A stretch of DNA of 49,475 nt. Source: Desulfobulbus sp. Lineage in GTDB: Bacteria > Desulfobacterota > Desulfobulbia > Desulfobulbales > Desulfobulbaceae. The stretch covers positions 1-49,475 of the forward strand of contig NZ_JAVBXR010000034.1 of the NCBI RefSeq assembly GCF_030824455.1, written 5' to 3'. The position numbers and the translations under genes were made by a program. Below the pieces are notes generated by a model. That model was not told the origin of the DNA, did no database searches, and saw only the letters and a list, made by a program, of their open reading frames with translations. Each line of letters opens with the position of its first letter. Positions within the stretch are counted from its first letter, which is position 1. Shown here piece after piece: positions 7,248 to 14,510 of this stretch.

Positions 7248-8435
7248 TCAGCCTGCATGATAAAATCGTTTTATCGTCTCAACCACATAGGCCAGCTGCT
7301 CATAGGTCAGTTCCGGATAGATGGGCAAGGCCAGCGAATTGGCGGCGGCTTGCTCCGCTACCGGAAACGCCTGCGATTTGTACGCCCCGGATTGCAGACA
7401 TTCCTGCTGGTGAAGGCAAAGAGGATAATAAATTTCACAACCGATGGATTGCTCCTGCAGGAACTGCCGTAAAGCGTCGCGCTGGGGCACATGGATGACA
7501 AACTGGTTGTAGATGTGATGATTGTGCTGCTCGGCCCCTGTGATGTTCACATAAATTGCCGAAGGCAGCGTGACCGGGGAACCTGTCAATCCGGCGTCCT
7601 GAAACAGTTGCCGATAATGGGCTGCATTTTGCCGACGTCCAGCATGCCAATTTTCCAAGTGCTCAAGCTTGATGGCCAAGACGACAGCCTGGATGGGATC
7701 CAGACGAAAATTGCCGCCTACCCGCGAGTGATAATATTTGGGTTCCGCGCCATGATTGCGGTTGGATTTGAGAATGTCGGCAAACCCTTTGTCCGAGGTG
7801 GTGACCATGCCGCCGTCGCCGATACCGCCTAGGTTTTTGCTGGGGAAAAAGGAAAAACAGCCGCAAAGGCCCATGCTGCCGGCGCGCCGCCAAGTAACAG
7901 TGCCGTCTTCCTCGTATGGAAATTCGGCGCCAATGGCCTGGGCGGCGTCTTCAATCACCGGCACGCCATACTCTGCCGAAAGGGCCATGATGCGCTGCAT
8001 GTCGGCGCATTGTCCATAGAGATGCACTGGAATCATGGCTTTAATCCGGCCGCCGGCCTTGCGGTCGGCTTCCAGGACCTCGGCCGCATGCTGCGGATCC
8101 ATGTTCAGGCTCTCGGGCTCAACGTCAACAAACACCGGCTGGGCGCCAACCCGAAGCACCGTGCCCATGGTGGCGAAAAAGGTGTAAGGCGTGGTCAGCA
8201 CGAGATCGCCAGCGCCGACATTCAACGACATCAATGACGCCAACAGGGCGTCTGTTCCCGAAGACACGCCAACGCCAAAGGCGGCGCCGCAGTAACGGGC
8301 AATTTTTTCTTCGAGGTCAGTGACTTCACGTCCCAGGATGTATCCGGTGGAGTCGATGACGCGGGTAACCGCTTCGATGATCTGTGGGCGTAACGGGGCT
8401 AACTGCGGTTTTAAATCAAGCAAGGGTACGTTCAT
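7248..8435 (-). CDS. DegT/DnrJ/EryC1/StrS-family PLP aminotransferase
   Basis: A 395-residue sugar-nucleotide aminotransferase of fold type I. It would transfer an amino group from an amino acid, usually Glu, to a keto-sugar nucleotide for surface polysaccharide or glycan synthesis. Visible signatures are GVGVSSGTDALLASLM (PLP phosphate site), TTPYTFFAT, VIEDAAQAIGAEF with the PLP-ring Asp, and SFFPSKNLGGIGDGG with the Schiff-base Lys. Closest in style to WbpE/FdtB-type enzymes, but the substrate cannot be read from sequence. It follows rpoH by 53 bases on the same strand, with no sugar-nucleotide genes nearby, so its pathway is unclear. The ribosome site is weak. Confidence 0.92.
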   Translation of the reverse strand: MNVPLLDLKPQLAPLRPQIIEAVTRVIDSTGYILGREVTDLEEKIARYCGAAFGVGVSSGTDALLASLMSLNVGAGDLVLTTPYTFFATMGTVLRVGAQPVFVDVEPESLNMDPQHAAEVLEADRKAGGRIKAMIPVHLYGQCADMQRIMALSAEYGVPVIEDAAQAIGAEFPYEEDGTVTWRRAGSMGLCGCFSFFPSKNLGGIGDGGMVTTSDKGFADILKSNRNHGAEPKYYHSRVGGNFRLDPIQAVVLAIKLEHLENWHAGRRQNAAHYRQLFQDAGLTGSPVTLPSAIYVNITGAEQHNHHIYNQFVIHVPQRDALRQFLQEQSIGCEIYYPLCLHQQECLQSGAYKSQAFPVAEQAAANSLALPIYPELTYEQLAYVVETIKRFYHAG

Positions 8436-8488
8436 TGGGGCAATTCAGAATAGAAGAGTAGGGAGTGACGTTGAAAAGAGCGAGGCGG

Positions 8489-9475
8489 TCAGGAGAACTG
8501 ATCTGTCGGTCCAGCGGCAAGGATTACGCCGTCGCCGCTGAGAAAATCCTGGATGTCAGGCATTTCTTTTTCGAACTGTTTTCGTAATTTTTTTAGTAAA
8601 TTGGCTTCAATCTGCCGAACTCGTTCCCGGGAAATGTTGAATTCATCGGCAATGGTTTGCAGAGTTTTGGGTTCATCGCTGAGCAGGCGGGTGTTGAGGA
8701 TGACCTGCTCCTTCTCGTTGAGGCGGGTGCTGAGTTCCGCGAGGATTGTGGCCAACCGCTCGCGCATTTCCTGGCTGGCGACCATTTCTTCGATCCCCGG
8801 ACCATCATGGGGAAGGAAATTTTTCTGCTCGTCCTCGGAGTCGCTGCGGACCGGAGCCTCGAGAGAGACGTCCCAGTTGTCCATGCGCTGGCTCATCTCA
8901 ATGACTTCGCTTTCCTTGACGTTAAGACGCTCCGCAAGCAATTTGACTTCCGGTTTGAACCCCTGCGACTCAAGGAGTTTCTTTTCCTTGTTCAAACTAA
9001 AAAACAGTTTGCGCTGGGCCTGGGTGGTGCCGATTTTAACCAGCCGCCAGTTGTCCATGATGAATTTGAGGATGTAGGCGCGGATCCAGTATGCTGCGTA
9101 GTAGGAGAACTTCACCCCCCGATAGGGGTCAAATTTCTTGGTTGCCTGAACTAGGCCGACATTGCCTTCCTGGATCAAATCCATGAAATTCTGCATCCAG
9201 TATTTCTGGAAATCCATCGCCACCTTGACCACCAAACGTAGGTTGGACGAAACCAGGCGATAGGCGGCGTCCGGGTCGCCGGTTTCCTGAAACCGCACTG
9301 CCAACTCCTCAGTTTCCTCGCGGCTCAACAATTCGTACTGGCTAATTTCCTGGAGATAGCGATGGAGGGCTGGATTACTCAGCGCCGGCAGATTCTCGTC
9401 GCTGCTGGTCAGCATCAAGGCGTGCTGCGGCGGTTCATCCTGATCCACACTGTCGATTTCGCTCTGATCTCTCAT
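8489..9475 (-). CDS. rpoH: RNA polymerase heat-shock sigma factor (RpoH-like)
   Basis: A 328-residue sigma-70 family factor without region 1.1. Region 2 contains NLRLVVKVAMDF, QEGNVGLVQATKKFDPYRGVKFS and YAAYWIRAYI; the segment NWRLVKIGTTQAQRKLFF is the RpoH box that distinguishes sigma-32 from RpoD. Region 4 has LQTIADEFNISRERVRQIE. It would direct polymerase to heat-shock promoters. I begin it at MRDQSEID; an upstream GTG in the same frame has no ribosome site, and the chosen ATG has only a weak one. It diverges from lepA, and the intergenic region is AT-rich. RpoH versus another minor sigma is decided by the RpoH box. Confidence 0.9.
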   Translation of the reverse strand: MRDQSEIDSVDQDEPPQHALMLTSSDENLPALSNPALHRYLQEISQYELLSREETEELAVRFQETGDPDAAYRLVSSNLRLVVKVAMDFQKYWMQNFMDLIQEGNVGLVQATKKFDPYRGVKFSYYAAYWIRAYILKFIMDNWRLVKIGTTQAQRKLFFSLNKEKKLLESQGFKPEVKLLAERLNVKESEVIEMSQRMDNWDVSLEAPVRSDSEDEQKNFLPHDGPGIEEMVASQEMRERLATILAELSTRLNEKEQVILNTRLLSDEPKTLQTIADEFNISRERVRQIEANLLKKLRKQFEKEMPDIQDFLSGDGVILAAGPTDQFS

Positions 9476-9682
9476 TAATCTCTGGTATATCGTTGGAAAA
9501 CATAACCCTGCAAGGAGATAACTCACATGCAGGGCTCATATAAAAATTCTACCCGAAAAATTGAAAAAAAACACTTTAATATGACAGGAAGGGGTTGAAG
9601 AGTTTTTTTTTCGGCCAATCTATGCTAAGAATGCCCCTCTTTGTCGTTGCCGTTTTCCCTTTATTCCTCTTTTTCGTTCCCT

Positions 9683-11476
9683 ATGAATAAAATTAGAAAT
9701 TTCAGCATAATAGCACATATTGACCATGGCAAGTCAACCTTGGCCGACCGGATGATCCAGCACTGCGACATGGTCACTGATCGCGAATTCAAGGACCAGC
9801 TCCTCGACAGCATGGACATCGAGCGGGAACGGGGCATTACCATCAAATCCCAGACCATCTGTCTGCCCTTTCTGGCCGACGACGGCATAACCTACACCCT
9901 TAACCTGGTGGACACGCCCGGCCATGTGGATTTCAGCTACGAGGTGTCCCGCGCTCTGTCGTCCTGCGAGGGCGCCCTCCTGCTCATCGATGCGGCCCAG
10001 GGCATTGAGGCGCAGACATTGGCCAACCTCTACCTGGCGATGGAAAACAACCTGGAAATCATTCCGGTGATCAACAAAATCGACCTGCCCGCCGCAGAGC
10101 CGGAAAAGGTGGCGGCGCAAATCGAGGAAGATTTGGGACTCGACGGGGAGACCGTGCAAATGTGTTCGGCCAAAACCGGCCAAGGGGTCAAGGAACTGCT
10201 CAACGCCATTACCCGCCTGTTGCCTCCCCCCACAGGCAATCCAAACGTACCGCTTGAAGCGCTCATCTTTGACGCCAATTATGACCCCTATCGCGGCACG
10301 GTCATTTCGGTGCGCATTGTCAACGGCACAGTGAAAACCGGCGACCAAATCATGTTCATGTCCAACGGCGCCGATTACCGGGTGGAGGAACTGGGCATTT
10401 TTCGTCTGCGCCGCGAAGCAAGAGGGCAACTCTCCGCCGGCGAGGTCGGCTACATCATCGCCGGCGTCAAAACCGTCTCCGACACCCGGCCCGGCGACAC
10501 CATCACGCTGAAAGATGCCCCCTGCCCTACCGCCTTGCCTGGCTTCAAGGAGGTGCAGCAGGTGGTGTTTTCCTCGCTCTACCCTATTGCCACCGACGAT
10601 TACGAGGATTTGGCCAGCGCCCTGGAAAAACTCAAACTCAACGACGCGGCCCTTACCTTTCAAAAGGACTCCTCAGCCGCTCTGGGCTTTGGATTCCGCT
10701 GCGGCTTTCTGGGATTGCTGCACCTGGAAGTGGTGCAAGAGCGGCTGGAGCGGGAATTCGACATTTCCCTCATCCTGACCGTGCCCACAGTCAAATACAT
10801 TTTCTACCTACAGAACAAAACCGTGGTCGAGATCGACAACCCCTCGTACTTTCCGGATCCGGGTTCCATCGTCCGCATTGAGGAACCCTTTATCAAGTCC
10901 ACCATTCATATCCCCGAGCGGTACATGGGCGTGGTCATGACCCTGTGCATGGAACGGCGCGGCGAAAACACCAAATACCATTATCCCATGCCCGGCCGGA
11001 TCGAATTCATCTGCGAACTGCCCCTGGCCGAGGTGATCTACGATTTTTACGACCGGTTGAAATCAGTCACCCAAGGATACGGCTCTTTTGATTACGAACT
11101 GATGGACTACCGTCCCAGCGATCTGGTCAAACTCGACATCCTGGTCAACGGCGAACAGGTCGACGCCCTGTCTCAGCTTACCCATCGGGTCAAGGCCCGA
11201 GAACGCGGGTTAAACGCCTGCGAACGACTCAAGGAAGAGATCCCCCGCCAGATGTTCAAGATTGCCATTCAAGCGGCCATCGGCGGCAACGTCATTGCCC
11301 GGGAGACCATTTCCGCCCTGCGCAAGGATGTTACGGCAAAATGTTACGGCGGTGATATATCCAGAAAGCGGAAATTGCTCGAAAAACAGAAGGAAGGGAA
11401 AAAGCGGATGAAAACCGTGGGCAACGTTGACATTCCGCAACGCGCCTTTTTGGCGGTGCTTAAATCGGATCAGTAA
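9683..11476 (+). CDS. lepA: Elongation factor 4 (back-translocating GTPase LepA)
   Basis: A 597-residue translational GTPase. The start MNKIRNFSIIAHIDHGKS is the canonical LepA N-terminus; the frame is open 14 codons further but that part is not LepA-like. GTPase motifs: AHIDHGKST (G1), RERGITIKS (G2 region), DTPGHVDFSYE (G3), NKIDLP (G4) and CSAKTG (G5). The C-terminal LepA domain (KRKLLEKQKEGKKRMKTVG) is complete. It acts on ribosomes under stress. No Shine-Dalgarno is visible before the ATG. The 3' end overlaps the convergent engB gene by 17 bases. Confidence 0.97.
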   Translation: MNKIRNFSIIAHIDHGKSTLADRMIQHCDMVTDREFKDQLLDSMDIERERGITIKSQTICLPFLADDGITYTLNLVDTPGHVDFSYEVSRALSSCEGALLLIDAAQGIEAQTLANLYLAMENNLEIIPVINKIDLPAAEPEKVAAQIEEDLGLDGETVQMCSAKTGQGVKELLNAITRLLPPPTGNPNVPLEALIFDANYDPYRGTVISVRIVNGTVKTGDQIMFMSNGADYRVEELGIFRLRREARGQLSAGEVGYIIAGVKTVSDTRPGDTITLKDAPCPTALPGFKEVQQVVFSSLYPIATDDYEDLASALEKLKLNDAALTFQKDSSAALGFGFRCGFLGLLHLEVVQERLEREFDISLILTVPTVKYIFYLQNKTVVEIDNPSYFPDPGSIVRIEEPFIKSTIHIPERYMGVVMTLCMERRGENTKYHYPMPGRIEFICELPLAEVIYDFYDRLKSVTQGYGSFDYELMDYRPSDLVKLDILVNGEQVDALSQLTHRVKARERGLNACERLKEEIPRQMFKIAIQAAIGGNVIARETISALRKDVTAKCYGGDISRKRKLLEKQKEGKKRMKTVGNVDIPQRAFLAVLKSDQ

Positions 11477-12086
11477 GCGGCGGTTCAACCGGGGAAATCG
11501 TGACGGCCTCGGCGCAGGCGGCAACGCGGCTGCGCAGGCTGTCCAGCCCCAGGCCGGTGCGGGCGGAAAACACGATCCGCTCGTCTGGGGTAAGGGTCAG
11601 TCCGGCATCCAGGGCGGCGGCGTGTTTAAACTGGTTGTTGCGGCTGAGCTTATCCGCCTTGGTGTACACCGGGAGAAACGGTTTGTTGAGATAACGGAGC
11701 CAGTCGATCAGTTCCCGATCAAGGCTTTTGAGTTCATGGCGCAGGTCAATAATCACAATCACACAGGCAAGGGTTGACCGATTTTCCACATACTCGGTGA
11801 TTAACCCCTTCCAACTCTTGCGGATCTCTTGGGAAACCTGGGCAAAACCGTATCCTGGCAAATCGACCAGGTAAAGCGCTTCATCAACCAAAAAATAGTT
11901 GAGACTCTGGGTTTTGCCCGGTTTGGAACTGGTTTTGACCATATTGGTCCGGTCCACCAGTCGATTGATCAGGCTTGATTTACCGACATTGGAACGACCG
12001 GCAAAGGCCACGTCCGGGCATACCGGATCGGGCAATTGCCGGATGGCGTGGGCGGAGAGGAGAAACTGCACTTTCCTGAAATCCAT
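11460..12086 (-). CDS. engB: Ribosome-biogenesis GTP-binding protein EngB (YsxC/YihA)
   Basis: A 208-residue small GTPase needed for assembly of the 50S subunit. Motifs: FAGRSNVGKSSLIN (G1), KPGKTQSLNYF (G2), LVDLPGYGFA (G3), YTKADKLS (G4) and FSARTG (G5). The start MDFRKVQFL follows AGGAG by six bases; the upstream in-frame start adds 11 unlikely residues. Its last codons overlap lepA on the other strand by 17 bases. It lies 49 bases downstream of hisG on the minus strand and could be co-transcribed with hisI-hisG. Confidence 0.96.
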   Translation of the reverse strand: MDFRKVQFLLSAHAIRQLPDPVCPDVAFAGRSNVGKSSLINRLVDRTNMVKTSSKPGKTQSLNYFLVDEALYLVDLPGYGFAQVSQEIRKSWKGLITEYVENRSTLACVIVIIDLRHELKSLDRELIDWLRYLNKPFLPVYTKADKLSRNNQFKHAAALDAGLTLTPDERIVFSARTGLGLDSLRSRVAACAEAVTISPVEPPLTDPI

Positions 12087-12135
12087 ACCTTTCTCCTCTC
12101 TCGCCTTGTTGTTTGTCAACAGCTTGCGCCGCCGC

Positions 12136-13008
12136 TCAGATAACTTTGTTGAGCGAATACTCGATAATGCCTTCAGCCCCGTTTTTCTTCAGCTTGGGAA
12201 CGAGATCGCGCACCTGGTGCTGGGAGATAACCGTTTCCACCGAAAACCACTCTTGCTTATAGAGTTGGGCCACGGTTGGGGCATGGAGACTGGGCAGCAT
12301 GCCGATCACCGCATCCAGTCGCTCCTGGGAGACGTTCATTTTCAAGCCAACGATGCGGTCGGCCCGCAATGCGCCCTGCAACAGCATGGCGATGTTTTCA
12401 ATTTTTTCCCGTTTCCAGGGATCGGCCAGCGCTTCCTTGCTGGCGATCAGCTGGGTGTTGGACTGCATCATCTCGTGGATCACCCGCAGGCCGTGGGCGC
12501 GAATGGTGGATTCGGTTTCGGTCACCTCAACGATGGCGTCGGCCAGCCCTGAAACCGCTTTGGCCTCGGTGGCGCCCCAGGAAAACGAGATGTCAACCTT
12601 GAGTCCGCGTTGTTCAAAAAACTTGCGGGTGACGTTGACCAGTTCGGTGGCAATGCGTTTGCCGTCCAGCTGCTCAACCCGGGTGATGTTGGAATCGCCG
12701 GGAACCGCGATGACCCAGCGGGTCGGCTTCTTGCTCACCTTGGAATACACCAGATCGGCGACAACCTCCACGTCCGACTCGTTCTCCAGGGTCCAGTCCT
12801 TGCCGGTAATGCCGGCGTCCAGCATGCCTGTCTCCACATAGCGCGACATTTCCTGCGGCCGGCAAATGGAGCAGGACAGTTCAGGATCGTCAACCTCGGG
12901 GAAATAGTTGCGCGAAGCAAGTTTAATCCGCCAGCCCGATTTCTCGAACAGGGCGATGGTGGCGTCTTCCAAACTGCCTTTGGGAATACCCAATTTCAAT
13001 ACATTCAT
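12136..13008 (-). CDS. hisG: ATP phosphoribosyltransferase, long form
   Basis: A 290-residue HisG of the long type. It couples ATP and PRPP to phosphoribosyl-ATP, the first and feedback-controlled step of histidine synthesis. Residues 1 to about 215 are the catalytic domain (LGIPKGSLEDATI, DAGITGKDW, and ELVNVTRKFF in the central part); the last 75 residues form the ACT-like regulatory domain (NVSQERLDAVIGMLPSLHAPTV) that binds histidine. The long form works without HisZ. AAGG stands just before the ATG. It follows hisI by 30 bases; the rest of the his genes are elsewhere. Confidence 0.96.
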   Translation of the reverse strand: MNVLKLGIPKGSLEDATIALFEKSGWRIKLASRNYFPEVDDPELSCSICRPQEMSRYVETGMLDAGITGKDWTLENESDVEVVADLVYSKVSKKPTRWVIAVPGDSNITRVEQLDGKRIATELVNVTRKFFEQRGLKVDISFSWGATEAKAVSGLADAIVEVTETESTIRAHGLRVIHEMMQSNTQLIASKEALADPWKREKIENIAMLLQGALRADRIVGLKMNVSQERLDAVIGMLPSLHAPTVAQLYKQEWFSVETVISQHQVRDLVPKLKKNGAEGIIEYSLNKVI

Positions 13009-13038
13009 TATGTTACCTTAAAAATAGCTTTTTCTGCT

Positions 13039-13425
13039 TTATTTTGCGCCATAAACCGCAGTAGGGTCAAAAACCCGTTCCTGCTCGTGCACGGTCAAGG
13101 CGTCTCCCGTCACTTTCCGATAAAAGCAGCTGCGATACCCTGTATGGCAGGCTGCTCCGCCCAACTGTTCCACTTTATACAGCACCGTGTCCTGATCGCA
13201 ATCGACCAAGATTTCCTTGATCAGCTGCACATGCCCCGATGTTTCCCCTTTGAGCCACAGGCTGTTGCGCGAGCGACTCCAATAATGGGCCTTGCCGGTT
13301 TCCAGTGTTTTTTCCCAGGCAAGTTGATTGATGTACGCAAGCATCAACACCTCGCCTGTCCGATAATCCTGCACCACAGCAGGCAACAGGCCGTTTGTAT
13401 CCTTGGCAAAAGCGAGTTCTATCAT
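13039..13425 (-). CDS. hisI: Phosphoribosyl-AMP cyclohydrolase
   Basis: A 128-residue monofunctional HisI. It opens the adenine ring of phosphoribosyl-AMP, the third step of histidine synthesis. Zinc and magnesium motifs are intact: [18 protein letters not shown], the metal-binding VDCDQD, and [12 protein letters not shown] with two cysteines. There is no fused HisE domain. It is the first gene of a hisI-hisG unit, and no clear ribosome site precedes its ATG. The pairing of two non-consecutive pathway genes suggests a scattered histidine pathway. Confidence 0.96.
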   Translation of the reverse strand: MIELAFAKDTNGLLPAVVQDYRTGEVLMLAYINQLAWEKTLETGKAHYWSRSRNSLWLKGETSGHVQLIKEILVDCDQDTVLYKVEQLGGAACHTGYRSCFYRKVTGDALTVHEQERVFDPTAVYGAK

Positions 13426-13632
13426 AGTCGTTGTTCAATGAAATGGTGGCGATCCGTCTGACGGATGGTGATGTGTTCCGGGCGGCCCAGGAGCGGCAAG
13501 CTGCGCGGAGGTCGACAAGTTGCGGCCGAAGACGGACTCCACGTTAATGATTTGCTTCGGCTTCTATGGGGATAGCACATTTATGCCTTCATCGCCACTT
13601 TGTCAAGTCTTCCGTCTGCAGAAAGCAGGCCC

Positions 13633-13661
13633 TTGTCAAGTGGCGGCTCTCCGTGTATAAT
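13633..13661 (+). promoter_or_regulatory. Strong sigma-70 promoter of the FKBP gene
   Basis: TTGTCA (13633-13638), a 17-base spacer and a perfect TATAAT (13656-13661) lie 44 bases upstream of the FKBP start. The sequence TTGTCAAGT is also present 33 bases earlier (13600-13608), a short direct repeat that could be a binding site. Confidence 0.78.
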
Positions 13662-13705
13662 CACCGTCATTTTACCAATTCCCCTTTTACCAGAGGTCGA
13701 TCTTT

Positions 13706-14146
13706 ATGCATTCTGTTCAGCTTTTCGATACTGTTTCAGTTAGTTACACCGCAGCCCTTCCTTCGGGAGAAGTTATCGAAAACGTTCCAGAAGATAAGCC
13801 AATCACCCTGACCATCGGGGCCGGCCGCATCCTCAAGGCAGTCGAAGCGTCCCTAATGGGGGTCGAAGTCGGCCAAACCCGCACAGTTCACATCCAACCG
13901 GAAGACGCTTACGGCCCCTACTACAAATCTTTGGTGCATGAAATTGCGCGCGCCACATTTGCCGGCCGCATAGATCCCAAACCCGGCATGATCCTTTCCT
14001 TGGCAGTTGAAAAAGACGGCGTCCAGCAGCAGGTTCCTGCCACAGTGTTGGCGGCAGGCAAGGAATCCGTTACCATTGACTACAATCATCCTTTAGCCGG
14101 CAGACCCATCACCTATGAGGTCAAGGTTCACGCCATCGGCAAATAA
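13706..14146 (+). CDS. FKBP-type peptidyl-prolyl isomerase, SlyD-like
   Basis: A 146-residue SlyD-type prolyl isomerase and chaperone in the cytoplasm; no signal peptide is present. FKBP strands SVSYTAALPSGEVI and the SLMGVEVGQTRTV segment are visible, as is PEDAYGPY, the usual start of the inserted IF chaperone flap. The protein ends after NHPLAGRPITYEVKV, so it lacks the His/Cys-rich nickel-binding tail of E. coli SlyD. AGAGG precedes the ATG. It is a single gene with a strong promoter. The family is clear; the substrate range is unknown. Confidence 0.92.
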   Translation: MHSVQLFDTVSVSYTAALPSGEVIENVPEDKPITLTIGAGRILKAVEASLMGVEVGQTRTVHIQPEDAYGPYYKSLVHEIARATFAGRIDPKPGMILSLAVEKDGVQQQVPATVLAAGKESVTIDYNHPLAGRPITYEVKVHAIGK

Positions 14147-14510
14147 TCTTCTCCTTTGTTTTTGATCGCCCTTGTTCGTCAAGCACGCCGCGCATTGGCG
14201 TCATATCACCACAACCGAGTCTCGAAAACCTGGAGTTCCGTTTTCTCCCTGGATTAACGCTCTTCTCGGCCTCTTGTTCCTCATCGCATTTTTTCCTCGC
14301 GTAGGCCGTCGCCATTGAGCAGAAACTCAATGGTTCCCAATAACAATCGGCCTTGGAAAAAAATCTGTACAATCACCGCTGGACACGTACAATACTTGTA
14401 AGATTGCGGCCTCCAAGGGATTTGCCTGTATAAAGCGTGCAGCGTCAACCCCGTAAAGCCGAAATCCTGACCGTCGAACACGCCACCATCTTATTGAGGG
14501 AGAACCGTTT
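14147..14510 (+). other. 364-bp region upstream of the chemosensory cluster
   Basis: No convincing gene is present; the short open frames here lack ribosome sites and family-like sequence. It contains a perfect 8-bp hairpin CCATTGAG/CTCAATGG (14312-14333) and two TACAAT boxes (14368-14373 and 14388-14393) without good -35 partners. A regulated promoter for cheA is expected here but not identified. Confidence 0.4.

Noticed and set aside
14121-14372. Minus-strand 83-codon frame in the gap before cheA
   Set aside because: No ribosome site, no homology-like features, and it overlaps the end of the FKBP gene.
14368-14393. Two TACAAT boxes as a cheA promoter
   Set aside because: Neither has a -35 box at 16-18 bases; kept only as part of the gap description.
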